Shown one piece after another: positions 51,601 to 63,033 of a stretch of DNA of 64,000 bases. The position numbers and the translations under genes were made by a program. The notes below the pieces were generated by a model. The model ran no database searches. It had not been told where the DNA came from and saw nothing but the letters and a program-made list of their open reading frames with translations. The DNA is from Distichodus sexfasciatus (lineage: Eukaryota > Chordata > Actinopteri > Characiformes > Distichodontidae). The stretch spans positions 2,520,905 through 2,584,904 of the forward strand of contig JAVGVS010000011.1 of NCBI GenBank assembly GCA_032718565.1, read 5' to 3'. Every line of letters starts with the position of its first letter. The stretch's first letter is position 1.

Positions 51601-52895
51601 CTAAATGGCACCGGTCGATTGATGGGGTCTGAGGAGTCATTAAAATGCTCCTCTTAGCCATCATAGGACCGAGGGGGAAAAAAAACCTAACGGCCATTCG
51701 AGCAAAACTCCCCTACGCATGTCATAACTACCACCAAGGTAATCAATTTCACAGAGCCATCGGGGCTGGCATTTGAGCCGACGATCCGGAGATCACCTTG
51801 AGATGTGACAGGGACGAGGGCGGCGATTTAATGAGGAGCGCGAGCGTTCATTTGCATTCGTGGTGTGTGTGAGATCTGGAATGAATATGTCAGGAGTGGG
51901 TTATTATGTGTGATCACAGTTTTCATGTGGCGTTCTCCCCTAAGTGGCTGATGTAACGCTGGACACATGAAGTACAGGAGGTTTACCAATCGCTTATCTA
52001 ATGGAAGACGAGAACTGGAAAAGTTGAAACTGGAACGTTAAGTCAGATATCAGCTGTTGCAGCACAGACTTTACAGCTAAAAAATAAAGTACAGTAATAA
52101 GTTGGTAAGTTATAAGTTACAGTTGGTAGCGTAACGGCTGGGGCGTGCACTCTGTGAACGGAAGGTCGGCGATTTGAATCCCAGGAGCGGTAAAGGTATC
52201 ACTGAGGTACTCATGAGCAAGGTACCATCCCAAAGCACTGCTCCCCCGGCACTCCCCATGTCAGCTGACCACTGCTCCTTCACAGATGGGTCAAATGCAG
52301 AGGTGACATTTCATTGTGGTGCACTGTGTGCTGTGCTGTTGTGTGTTCACAATGACAAATAATTATTCACTTTCACGTTCATAAAGTGTAATAACTATGT
52401 AATAAGTTGCCCACCACATCGTGAACGTGTAGCTACAACACCCTGCAACAATCCTTAAAATTGTCTGGGTAGTGGAGGTGTGAACCTTCACTGGTCTCAC
52501 GATTCGATATGATATCTTGATGTACCACGATATATACAGTACTTCACACTGCATGCAGACTGGGCATCAGCAGTTGCTGATCAGGATGTTCTTTTCAACT
52601 TGATTTTTTATGCCGTTGCCAGAAAATCAAATGTCATGATACAGTTCAGGGATAATGCTGCTTCTGTCTCAGGCACCACCACTCAGACTAAGCAGTAAGG
52701 GGTAGTATTTTTGTATTACTTTTTAGATATTTGCATTAAATTCATTATTCATAAAGATGCCCAAATCATCTGGAAATGCACTGAAAAAAGGAATAATTCC
52801 TAAAAAGTGATTTCAGTTCTGAAACTTACTTGATAAAGTCTCCTTCAAGAGCAATGACTCGCTTAATGATCTTCTGTCTTGGGTTCTTGGGGGAC
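39679..52895 (-). CDS. immp2l: IMMP2L (mitochondrial inner membrane peptidase subunit 2), last three coding exons
   Basis: IMMP2L is the catalytic partner of IMMP1L in the inner-membrane peptidase that trims intermembrane-space sorting signals (for example of cytochrome c1). Minus-strand exons: 52830-52895, 47813-47915 and 39679-39837 (stop TGA at 39679-39681). Phases agree at both joins. The first exon holds QKIIKRVIALEGD, which contains the catalytic lysine of the Ser-Lys dyad. The second holds YKNRYVRIPDGHLWLEGD and the conserved signal-peptidase box GDHHGHSFDSN. The third reads VSLGLVHGKASHIIWPPNRW and ends in an acidic tail (DEDDGSDDEK). Exons with the membrane segment and catalytic serine lie beyond 64000. 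A minus-strand AATAAA (TTTATT at 39484-39489) is a candidate poly(A) signal. Confidence 0.93.
42380..42904. mobile_element. non-autonomous Tc1/mariner-type element in immp2l intron
   Basis: Inverted termini of about 45 bases (CAGTACTGTGCAAAAGTTTT on the left; AAAACTTTTGCACAGTACTG on the right) are flanked by TA. The interior includes GTGTGACCACC and CAAAACAGCATCAATTCTTC, phrases typical of abundant fish Tc1-like repeats. There is no transposase ORF. Confidence 0.8.
44468..45226. mobile_element. inverted-repeat element (GGTCGACC family), copy 1, with nested MITE
   Basis: Starts AGGTCGACCAATATTG and ends AATCGGTCGACCCTT, containing GATATCGATACC. A second copy brackets 48735-50446. A Harbinger-like MITE is nested inside at 44813-45037 (GGGCCTGTGTCCACCAAGCG ... 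TGTGGACACAGACC, TTA duplicated at 44810-44812 and 45038-45040). Confidence 0.65.
47180..47388 (-). repeat. tRNA-derived SINE, copy 1 (reverse)
   Basis: Reverse complement of the same family as 47511-47735. Shared phrases are GTTGGTAGCGTAACGG (as CCGTTACGCTACCAAC), TACTCATGAGCAAG and the tail TTCACAATGACA. Lies 120 bases from an opposite-strand copy, making an inverted pair. Confidence 0.75.
47511..47735 (+). repeat. tRNA-derived SINE, copy 2
   Basis: tRNA-like head GGTTGGTAGCGTAACGG and B-box-like GGTTCAAGTGC. The body contains GAGGTACTCATGAGCAAAGT and the tail GTGTTCACAATGACAAATAA. Confidence 0.8.
48757..49993. mobile_element. hAT-type non-autonomous element with 8-bp target duplication
   Basis: Termini AGAGGTGGGTAGTAACGCG and CTACCCACCTCTGT, with sub-terminal ACTTGAGTAA repeats at both ends. 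CAGGGACC is duplicated at 48749-48756 and 49994-50001. It carries a CA-rich microsatellite and a second copy of the CA-linked repeat. Confidence 0.8.
49079..49615. repeat. CA-rich microsatellite tracts around a dispersed repeat
   Basis: CA/CG-CA tracts at about 49060-49140 and 49410-49615 enclose a copy of the repeat seen at 35640-35935. That copy includes a degenerate telomere-like stretch (CCTAATCCTAACCCTAACC at about 49212). Long cysteine- or histidine-rich ORFs here are repeat artefacts. Confidence 0.9.
50530..51095 (+). mobile_element. dispersed element, full-length reference copy
   Basis: Shares ordered phrases with 52478-52818 (+) and 62213-62695 (-): GTGTGAACCTTCAC, GGCCAGAAAATCA, CATAAAGATG...CCAAATCATCTGGAAATG and AAAAAGTGATTTCAGT. 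The right end reads AATTTCAGCACCCCTAC. Class not assigned. Confidence 0.7.
52122..52366 (+). repeat. tRNA-derived SINE, copy 3
   Basis: Same family as 47511-47735: AGTTGGTAGCGTAACGG head, B-box-like GATTTGAATCCC, TACTCATGAGCAAGGTACCA body and TGTTCACAATGACAAATAAT tail. Confidence 0.8.
52478..52818 (+). mobile_element. truncated copy of the 50530-51095 element
   Basis: Homology to the reference copy runs up to AAAAAGTGATTTCAGT and stops about 10 bases before the minus-strand 5' splice site of the immp2l exon at 52830. Confidence 0.7.
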
Positions 52896-52930
52896 CTGAA
52901 AATAAAGAAAATGCTAAATACAGAAACTGG

Positions 52931-53618
52931 CAGGGGTGGAAGTAACGAATTACAAATACGTTACTGTAATTAAGTAGATTTTTTGGGTACTTGTACTTTT
53001 ATGAGTAGTTTTTCCACAATTTGAATTAATATTCAAACCTTTCATCTGCATCTTTGCAGCCAATAAGGCTGTGCAATCGCGGCCGCGCCAATTAATCTAT
53101 GACGTAAGCAAAGAATAAACTCCGCTGCAGCAGGCGGCACAGGTGTCTGGAGGTACTACACAGTGGAGTACAAACTCATTTATAGACTGAATTAAAGAAG
53201 CCAAAATGGAAAGAGACAGAAGACAAACACTGCCAACCGTGAAAATGATGGAGAAAAGACGGAGGACGAGTAAACTGTTCTATGCATGTTCAAAAACATT
53301 TGTCATTGTTTTAACAAACAAAATCCCTGCTTTATATCTACATTTATTTACAAAACAAACTGTCTTCTGAGAAATGTGCTTTGAACATAGATATATTTTA
53401 TACTGAATCGAATCAATGTGCCTGGCTGACTCTACTTAACAAAACATCCATCGTTAAAAAAGTAATTAGGCATCGGAGTAGTTTTTGAGAAGAGTACTTT
53501 GTACTTTTACTCAAGTATTTTTTTAACACCAGTACTTTTACTTGTAATTGAGTACATTTTATCCAGTGTAACAGCACTTGTACTTGAGTACAAATTTTCA
53601 GTACTCTTTCCACCTCTG
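52931..53618. mobile_element. hAT-type non-autonomous element with 8-bp target duplication
   Basis: Termini CAGGGGTGGAAGTAACG and TCTTTCCACCTCTG. GAAACTGG is duplicated at 52923-52930 and 53619-53626. The interior has repeated ACTTGTACTTTTA/GAGTA motifs. Inserted about 27 bases (duplication edge) upstream of the immp2l exon on the minus strand. Confidence 0.85.
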
Positions 53619-53626
53619 GAAACTGG

Positions 53627-54186
53627 TATATGAAAAAAAATTGACATTGCATGAGCTTTCCGGTTACAATCATCTGTCACACAAACAAAAATAAATTTGT
53701 TCAAGAAAATTGATATTCTAACCCTGTTTATTTGATTTATTTTAAAATCAGACTATATTTATTTAAAGACGTGAAACAACGAATAAAGAGCAAAAGGATG
53801 ATGGCATCCCTTGTCCCAGCTCTCAAAGGGAAACTTTAAAGAAATATTAAAGTACTCTGCTAAAACCTCTCTCAATTAGATCACAGATTCTTTTTTAGTC
53901 ATCTTCTCCGCTACAATGATCTTCTGGCAGCCTTTTCAGAATCTGGCACGGGGCCATTGTTCAGAAGCTCCAGCTGCATTCCATCACGCCGTGAGAGCTC
54001 CTCTGCAGTGACAGACCTGCTCAAAGCGTGATTTGTGCCCTTCATTAGTTTTACAGGCCGCTGTATATTAAGCCGGTATGTTTATCACAAGTGTTACAAA
54101 TGGAGGGCTGAGAGAATGCATTCCGATTCAGCAGGCCGAATTAAACTGTTACAAAAACAGTAGGCATTTAGAGTCTCTCACTATTT

Positions 54187-54225
<39 letters not shown>

Positions 54226-55419
54226 CCACCAATGTTACTGACCACCAAATGCCCATAGCAATATGCTAGAGAAGCCTGGAAATTGAGATACACTGTGGAG
54301 ACGCTATTCTACATCACGTCAAAAACTTTTAAAAATTAGATCAAAAAATGTAAAAGTTGGAACATCGTAACTATGATTACTTTTAGAGTTTTGGCTTTAT
54401 ACAAGTATACTACATATGAATAAAGTTTATGGGCCAGTTTCCCAGTTTCAGATTAAGACTAGTACAAGACTAGCTTTAAGTCTCAGTGGTAAATCTCCAT
54501 TGGTATTGCACTTAAGTCCAAGACTAGGCTTAAACCATGTTCAAGAAACCAGTCCTATGGGCCAATTTCCCAGTCGAGGATTAAGACTAGTCCTGGACTA
54601 ACTTTGACATTGAACTTGATTAATATGTTATGTTGCTTTACAGCACATTTTTTATTTGGAATTGCATTTGGACTCTCTCGGCCACTGTAGATTTGGCTTT
54701 AAACAGTTTAGAAAACATAAATAGCAAAACTTTTGAATTCCATAAAAAATGTACAAATTGTGCGCCATTATAGATTGGAAATATATTCCATATACTCCTA
54801 ATGAAATGAATGTATTAGGCATCTACATTACATTTCCAGCATTTATCCAGAGTGACTTACAGCGCAGCAGAATACATCCATTAGAGCTGCATATTACACG
54901 CTGATAAAAAAAGAGAGCCAGAGACACGACAAACAGCATGAAAAATACAGCTTTCAAGGTCCGGATAGTAAAAAACATGCATTCTGCATTCAGCGCAGGG
55001 GCGGCCTCGGGCAATACGGCATCTTTATACTAAACACCATCTTTAATAGGGTCAGCAGGCCCCACTCAGGAAGCTCTACACCGCCACACACAAAGACCAG
55101 ATTAGCCACGCAAGCAGGAAGAAGAGGCTGAGAAAGAGTATGAAAGAGGAGAGGTAAGAGATAGGGAGAATAAAAACTGGAGGAGAAGGAGAATGGAGAG
55201 GAGCAAAACACCGAGGGAGGAGTGGGAGGCACTAGAGGAAAGAAAGCCAACAAAGAAAGGGGAAAAGGATGCAAGAGCGAAAGAAGAGAAGAAAGAGTGA
55301 AAGAAAAGCGTTTGGAACTCTGTGACTTCCTTCTGCTGACTGGACAGTCGGCTCATCCAACCAGTCTACAGTGAACGATGAAAGATGGGTGGTGATTTGT
55401 CTGCCCCCAGAGGCTGGGC
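53627..55419. other. non-coding immp2l intron sequence
   Basis: A/T-rich intron with a GT microsatellite. A direct repeat GGGCCA(G/A)TTTCCCAGT lies at 54431 and 54559 with shared TTAAGACTAGT motifs, likely a small transposon. The phrase CAGCATTTATCCAGAGTGAC at 54838 resembles a SINE/LINE tail. No gene seen. Confidence 0.5.
54190..54224. repeat. GT microsatellite
   Basis: About 17 uninterrupted GT units, seen directly. Confidence 0.9.
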
Positions 55420-55545
55420 CTGTGTGTGTGCGTGTGTGTGTGTGTGTGTGTGCGTGTGTGTGTGTGTGTGTGCGCAGCGTGTGTGCGTGTGTGTGTGTGT
55501 GCGCAGGGCGTGTGTGTGTGTGTGTGTGTGCGTGGTGTGTTTGCA
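55420..55545. repeat. GT-rich microsatellite
   Basis: Interrupted GT/GC tract, directly visible, just left of the purine tract. Confidence 0.9.
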
Positions 55546-55642
55546 GCTATGAGGCACAAGGCACAGACAGCAGCGTTGTGAGTAACGGGTGCAGTACACG
55601 CTCTGCCTCTCACAAAGCCAGACTGCACTCACTGCTACCATC

Positions 55643-55705
<63 letters not shown>

Positions 55706-56484
55706 TATGCAGCAAGAGAAAAGGAGAGAAAGAGAGATTGAGGGAGGAAAGAGAGAGAAAAGAGAGGGAGGATCAAGGAAGGAGGACAAAGGGAAGAGGG
55801 AGGGGAAAGAGAGAGGAGGAGAGGGAAAGAGAGAGGGAGGAGGGGGAAAGAGAGAGGGAGGGCAAGAGAGGGAGGGAGGGGGAGGGAGGGAGGGAAAGAG
55901 AGACTAAGGGAGGGAAAAAGAGGAAAAGAGAGAGAGCGATCAAGAGAGGGAAAGGAAAGTGCAAGAAAGGGGGAGGGAGGGAAAGAAGAGAGGGAAGGAT
56001 GGAGGGAAGGAGAGAGCAGGAGGGAGGGAGGGAGGGATGGGGGAGGAATGATAGAGAGAGCTAGGTAAAGAGAGAGACAGGAGGGGAGAGTAAGAGAAAG
56101 ACAAGGAGAGAAGGAGGGAAAATGGGAAATAGAGAGAGAGTGAGGGAGGGACAGAAAGAGGGAAAGAGAGACAGAGATAGAGAGGGGGAGGAATGAGAGA
56201 GAGAAAGAGAAGGGAGGGAGTAGAGAGGGAGGAATGAGAGAGAGGAAGAGGAAGGGAGGGAGATAGAGAGAAAGAGAGGGGAGGGGAATGAGAGAGAGAG
56301 AAAGAGAGAGGAGGGGAGATAGAGGGGGGAACAGAGAGAGAGGGGAGAGAGAGAGAGAGAGGGGAGGGAGGAGAAAGAGAAAGGGGAGGGAGATAGGAGA
56401 GAGGGGGGAAGGGAGGGAGGGGGAGAGAGGGAGGGAGGGAGAAAGAGGAAGGGAGGGAGATAGAGAGAGAGGGGGCAAGGGAGG

Positions 56485-56523
<39 letters not shown>

Positions 56524-56628
56524 CGATAGAGGGAGGGAATGAGAGAGGGGGGGAGAGAGATAGAGAGAGAGAGGGAGGGAGAAAGAGAGAGGGAGGGAAT
56601 GAGAGAGAGAAAGAGAGAGGGAGAGCGG
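55643..56628 (+). repeat. 1-kb polypurine (GA/GGA) tract upstream of lrrn3
   Basis: Almost every base on the plus strand is A or G for about 990 bases, starting with pure GA and grading into GGGAGG/GAAAG units. Only a few pyrimidines interrupt it. The 370-residue minus-strand ORF across it is low-complexity Ser/Leu/Pro and not a gene. Confidence 0.95.
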
Positions 56629-56639
56629 AGCGTCAGCAC

Positions 56640-56830
56640 ACTGTCGTACTCCTCTCTTTCTCCTCCTCCTCCTCAGAGTGAAGCGTGAGTGTTGGATGAA
56701 CGTCCACCTTTATTCCCTCACTGTTGCAGACGGAGGCGGCGTGCCGAGTTGAGCTCCGACTCCCGGCTGTGCTGAAGGCTGGAATACACAGCGCGTCTGC
56801 AGGAGCTCCCTCTCTCCCCCTCTCCCGACG
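56640..56830 (+). promoter_or_regulatory. lrrn3: probable lrrn3 promoter and 5'UTR exon
   Basis: G/C-rich, CpG-containing sequence follows the purine tract and ends in ACG|GTAAGC (donor at 56831), a good 5' splice site on the plus strand. A matching acceptor TTTTCTGCAG ends at 63033, 347 bases before the lrrn3 ATG. LRRN genes usually have non-coding 5' exons and one coding exon. Inference; needs transcript evidence. Confidence 0.5.
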
Positions 56831-57121
56831 GTAAGCTCGCCTCTTATCTCCTCATATGACTCATGGGCTTTCGTATGTGACGAGGGGGCTTAAACGGCGT
56901 GGCAATGCGGAGGAACGCTGGCAGTCCTTAAAAATGAGAAAAAGAAAAGACGGGGCGGCGGCGGCGTTTTGAAAGATCTCTATAGTTGCGTCCCTCATCT
57001 GCTGCTTCTGTGGTAAGACTTTTCACTTCATCGTTCAGACGCGGTTTCAAGCCATGACATAATGACAAACAGTCAGACGCACTCCACAGGTATCAAGGAG
57101 AGAGAGAGAGAGAGAGAGAGA

Positions 57122-57153
<32 letters not shown>

Positions 57154-59095
57154 AAAAATGACAGGATTTGGGGTAAAATGGATGAAATTGGTGTTTATGG
57201 AAGTCGATGGGATTAGATTTGATAGAATTTGTGTCCAGTATCTGACTAGTTAAGTTTGTGTCTTTAAAGGAGTTTTAGGGTCAGATTTGGGGAATGAATC
57301 TGCGCTGCTGTTTAAGTAGCAAAAAAATCAGGAATTTTTATTTAGTTTCCGAGTAAGATTTGGCTAAAATCCTTGCTGCTACATCATTTTTGGGAAAAGA
57401 AATGGCAAATGTTATTTATACACGAGAATTTGAGGAGAATCAATAATCATTTTCAATCTTCCAACACATTTGCAAATTTATACACTGCCACACAGCATGA
57501 CTCACTGATCAGCCGCCTATCACACTGCTGCAGTACGAACGGAAAACTCACAAACGCTGTTCTGCTCTCCAAGTGAGTGTTTTGAATAAAGACTTCAGCT
57601 CTCTCTCTCTCTCTCTGCTGCCCTTCTGAATCACACGCACTCGCCTCTCGCTGCCTATGGCAACCGCACTCGATACACAGCGATTCCAAGAAGCGAACAT
57701 GTCTCTGACCACCTAACGACCGCACGCCTGCTCCTCTGCTGCCCTTTTTTTCTTGGACACACACACACACACACTTGTCCTATTCGGTGACGGAGAGGGA
57801 CGTTTGCGTCAAAATAGAGCAATGTAGTCTGTATAATGAGCACAAATTTGCACTGCTGCTGTGTTTTTCCCGCTGAGCCCGGTTTAGACTCCGTGTTTGG
57901 AATTTATGGCCACAAAAGGCCAGGCTGGCATCAGAGTCAGGCCAAGGTCCGGCGGGTTTAAAGGTGTGTCGTGTAGCAATTTGACGCTTCGTTAAAGACG
58001 TCATGAACATGTGGGCTACTAGAGTACGATCCCAGATCGCATTACGATGAGAGACGGATAAAATATTAACGTAAGAAAAGTTTGTCTGGCCGCTCGAATC
58101 TTCAACTATAGAGCACGTTTAGTGAGTGTGACGTGAGGGAGTGGACATGTTGGTGCCGGATGAGGCAGACAGTTACTTGAGGCACGAAAATAAACGTCAG
58201 AGGGAGAGAACTAGACAGAAAATAGCAGCCTGAAATGGAGATGAATAATAGCATGCAGAAATAGTTGAAATATCCATAGGGATTCTGTCAGCAGTGGTGA
58301 AGTGTAATTAATTGCACCTGTGCCACATATTCGCTTGCAGAGCAGAGCAGAGCAGAGCAGGTGAGAGCGCAGGGACTTTATTTATACCTGCCTCAGCAGC
58401 AACCCGTCTGGATAATTCTAAAAGACTTCTACATTTAAAACAATGCTCATTAACCTCCAAACCCTTCATCACTTTAATGCATCACATATTTCAGGACATA
58501 AAGAAGAGCAGCGTTTTGGAGGGCGGTATTAGGAGAAGTGCAGCTTTCCGCAGGTTACAGTGATGCCTCATAATGGTGAAAGCCCCGAGAAGGGCACTCT
58601 GACCCGATATGCAAAGGTTGCTAATGGTGGGAAAAATGAATTTGTATTACATCAATGTAATTACTGATGCAATACCATAGGATTAGTGGGAAAGAGGGTT
58701 CTGGGTCAAAAACAGAGAGAAGCTTACAGGTGACATCACTCAGGAGGTTATTACCGTGATGTAAAACCTCTTAGTGCTGGGCATTCATCTGCCGTATGTC
58801 AACTCAACACAGCCAAGTATTTTTAATGCAAGTTTTTAGTCCTAGAACAATTCCTGAATCAAGCATCTAAGAACATCGCTAACATGCTCAAACAGAAACT
58901 ACAGTACATTTGCTAACACTAGAAGTGGTGTATTTAACATGCCACATTTATAAAATGGAGAATTATCAAACTTCAAATAGCATTACATTTATAAGGAAGC
59001 ACTTTACACCATCATTGCTGGCCTCTTTTCACTCGTGTTCCTACAGGACACGGGGCATGTTGCGGCCCACCAAAGAGCTGTCGTCCACAGTTTAA

Positions 59096-59811
59096 GGGCC
59101 TGTTTACACAAATAAAGATATTATTATAAACGCATATTTTTTTTACATGTTTGGGCCTTTCATTTTGTTAAACGCCCTCCAAAGTGAAGATTTTTCAAAA
59201 CGCTGGATTCTGCGGATACATGTAAACAAGTAAAACTCAGTTTTCTAAAAAACGATGACGTGTTTAGTTCAATTGTGTGCGTGCCTTTGAGGGTCTGTGT
59301 CCACCAAGTTCTTGACTGTGTATGTGTATATTGGCTAGCAAAAGAGAAATGACATTGACGATCGCTGGCCTAATAGTTAAAAGGATTTCAACTAGAAGCG
59401 CTCTGAGCGCTGCGGTAAAAAACGTCTCCAGCTACGTCTTTTTTTCTGCTTAAGGCGCTTAGAGCTCTGATCACTGAAGCTCGTTGGATTTGTTTTAAAA
59501 ATAGGCCCCGCCAGCAGAAAAAAATACGTTTGGTAGACACAGGCCCAAATAGCTTAAATTCCTTACATACCACAAGTGACTACGGTAACCATGAAGAAAG
59601 CTACTGTATCATGATCCACGCTAGGCATGTCGCCTGCTAATTACTGACAGAAAAAAACATGATGCAGACAAGTGGTACACATTCAGGTTTGGAATTAGTT
59701 TGAGTTCTAGTGTGTACAGAGATTTTTTTACCGAATGACGTTACACAATTGAAAAAATAAACATATAAAAAATGTGCTTATAAAAATATCCACATATGTG
59801 TAAACAGGCCC
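59096..59811. mobile_element. Harbinger-like MITE with a second MITE nested inside
   Basis: Termini GGGCCTGTTTACACAAATAA and ATATGTGTAAACAGGCCC, with TAA duplicated at 59093-59095 and 59812-59814. Inside, about 59288-59548 has ends GGTCTGTGTCCACCAAG and TTGGTAGACACAGGCCC, the family seen at 44813-45037. Confidence 0.75.
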
Positions 59812-62212
59812 TAAGATTATTGATTATCATCAATAATCTTTACTCAAACTGTTTGTGTTGTTTTGTTTAGATATTGAGGGTTTTTTTGGTGTGAATCTCC
59901 ATCTCTGTTCTACCAACATCACTGGTGCAACTGGTAGTTCCTCTGCACTGTTTCCACAAATCCAATTACCTCCGTGTTTCCTTCATCTCGGGGGAAACAC
60001 AAGAAGCTTCAGTTTGTGTGGAACGCTGTCACAATATGAGAAAACATCTCCTACATTTCTGGCTGTGCCCCCCACACACTTCACTCCCATGTCTCTCATC
60101 CAAAACATGGTACATCCAGGCCGCTGCAAAGCTGCTTCACTCCAGGCTTCTGAATAAAACATGGCAACATGAGGCCCCTTTATGTGCTATCTGCCGAATT
60201 TGGTGACCTGAACTGAAGGGAGGGACCCTGGATTTTGATAAGTGCTTTTCTCTGATGGAAAAAACGATAAATCTTTAACCACCATTTTGGCAAACGATAT
60301 GTCATGGACTAGCGAAGGTTGCAGATATCAGCTTTATAAGGGTTAGTGTGGATGCACAGGTTGTGTGTTAAAATTGCTCAAACTGTTCCAAAGTAAATAT
60401 AACACCAAAATCAATGTTGATTAAAAGGTGGTAAAATATCATTTGAGCACTGCTTCAACAAAATATATTTCAGGTTTTTCAAGTAGTTCTTTCAAACTCA
60501 GCAGAAATCCCCCTAAACATCATATACACAAAAGTGGCATACAGATGATGTTGCTTTAAACTGACACTAGACAACATTGAATCCAATAGAGAAAGAAACA
60601 TGTACATCATAAAACTGCACAAAACCCACATGTACAGCATCTGGCACATCATTTCGCAAATACCCCTCTGCTACCACCTCTATTTGAGCTAATGGTGTGA
60701 ACACGGTGCTGCAGAAGCAGTCAAGGAAAGCTCCCAGAAAGAAGCATTCACAAGCAGGGAGCAAACAGGAACTAATTCAATTAGTGTGTGTGTGTGTGTG
60801 TAGGCTCTGAGTAGTGAAGGCTGTGAACAAGAGAGAAAGCAGGAAAATTAAACAGACTGGGTGCCTGCACATGTGTCTGCGCTTTGTCACCCTTCTGGAC
60901 CACTTAAAAAACAGAAAGAAATGGCGAGATCGTCTTATTCATGTTATAATTTACACTTCTTACACATCATGTGTGTGGAAATGCGGCATATACAGTAAGG
61001 CTATGATCCAGGAGGTCATGGGGTCAAATCTGGCTGTGTCTCTAACCTCTAATACGTACAACCAGTGCTCTTGTGCAACACACTTAACCCCAGTTCATCG
61101 CTCTGTTTCAAGCTCAGCCAAAAGCCATAGAAATCAAGGTAAAATTGGTGAAAACGGGCGACCAAATCTATCCGTCTGCTTTTCCCCTTCATCACATAAT
61201 CACCACTTAGAAGGATGGAAGAAAAATAATGCCGGCCACGCTTTGTAGCTGGACCTGCACTTTGTCCAAATTAAAGCGTTCTCTGTTTTAAACAGATGGC
61301 AGCAGTAGGGGGGGAAAAAAAAGAAGAGAAGCAAAAACCTTGCTTCCCACCTGCCTGTGTTGACTCTGTGCCATAGCCAAGCTAATGTATGCACACTGTC
61401 ATGGGGGGGGGCCTTTACAGAGCTTCTCCCGCAGCAGTGCCGACAGCTCCATCTACCATTGCCGTGGAATGCTGCGGCTTCTGCTCTCAAGGTTAGAAAT
61501 TAATCAAAACATCAATACGTGGTGCCGTGGCCACAGTGTTTCCCCACCTGCTGGAACTCCTTCAGTCCCATATACATAATGCAAACAGAATAAGAGGCCT
61601 CGGCAAGGCATCTGATTTCGTTGTGCAATTGGCCGGGGGCTGTTCTTTCGCTGAAATAAGTGTGCGCGTCTGCGAAGGTGTTTGATTCGTCTGGGCTGCT
61701 TCTGCACCGCGCTTCGATAAGTCATCTCATACAAGACGGTAGAACACGCAAGACAAAGTACGAAAAGAAACTGAGATTCTTCATCACCCTTTTAAACAGC
61801 AACTCGGTAACTCGCCAGGCCCGATAGTAGGTGTCATCGAGCAGACACGGCGGTTATTACTGAAGCCAATGATGTGAAATAATTGGCTCTCAGTTCATTC
61901 AACTGCTTTTGATGACTATATGTGGCAATATAAGCAATTGTGCTACTCACCAGACCATAGCTGCTTGCGATTATTAAATGAACTATAGCGGCATTTGACT
62001 GCGCAGACATAAAACGCCCCGCAACACACTGCACAGATACAAAGTCGGCAAAACACAAAGGGTTGAGGGTACGCATTTGGATAAATATGAAAAAGAACAC
62101 CGGGCCTCATTCACTGATATTTAAATAGTATAAATATTCTACAATGGTAAAACTGGAGAAAACCCTGGAACCAAATGTAACCAAATAAAATTTGTGTAAG
62201 TGTGCTCAAGGG

Positions 62213-62695
62213 GTGTTGAAATTAATCGCATAATCGATGCGTCACAATGCAGATGTGGACGATTTTGCACTGATGCAGTGGCAGACCATAATCATTTATA
62301 TTTGGGGGATTCAACCGGTGGTCCACGCCGGCATTGCAGGTGCTCTGTGACACGCAATCCCGTTTCATTACTGAAATTCCTTTTCACAAATAATTTTCTT
62401 TATTTTTTTTTAACATTTCCAGATGATTTGGGCATCTTCATGAATAAAGAATTTATTGCAAATATCCCAAAAAAAGAAAAAAAGTGAACAACTGCAGATT
62501 ACTGCTTATTCTGAGTGGTGGTCTCTGGGACAGAAGCAGTTGAAAACCCCTGGAGTATATACGTAATAATGACACTGCTTGGTGATTTTCTGGCTTGTAG
62601 TTAAACAGAACATCCCAGTAGTAACTATGGCTGCCCGATCGGCAATGCACGCTCAATCTCAATCAAGCGTGCAATGTGAAGTAATGTAGAAATAT
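62213..62695 (-). mobile_element. reverse copy of the 50530-51095 element
   Basis: Plus strand begins GGGGTGTTGAAATTAATCG, the reverse complement of the other copy's right end. It continues through GATTTGGGCATCTTCATGAA and TTGGTGATTTTCTGGC in reverse order. Confidence 0.7.
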
Positions 62696-63033
62696 TGAAC
62701 ATTTTTGATGAATGAGACCGATTGTGTGTATGGATGTCCACAAACTAAATACACAGAGAATATACATTCACTCCATATTGCCTTCCGAAGAGCTTTAAAG
62801 AGACAACAGTTACCTAGTTGTTTTAATATATTGCAACAAAGGTCAATGGTCAGATGATTATATGAGGTCAAAGTAGTCATAATTCATATTTTGATTGCAA
62901 GAGGGAGAAAAAGCAATAAAGCTCGCACTAAGCTTCAATATTTTTCAATATCCTTAAATGCCAATACTGCTCAGCCTCTGCTATAATGTGACACTGTATT
63001 CATTACATTCCTCCTGTCTCCTATTTTCTGCAG

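Larger units (their letters stand above)
56831..63033. other. probable lrrn3 5' intron (within immp2l intron)
   Basis: About 6.2 kb with GA microsatellites (57097-57152), a short AGAGC repeat (58340-58360), a large Harbinger-like element (59096-59811) and a reverse copy of the 50530 element (62213-62695). Short ORFs (for example 60814-61248) show no known domain. Confidence 0.5.

Noticed and set aside
55366..56478. 370-residue minus-strand ORF
   Set aside because: It is the complement of the polypurine and GT tracts; low-complexity Ser/Leu/Pro and His/Thr only.
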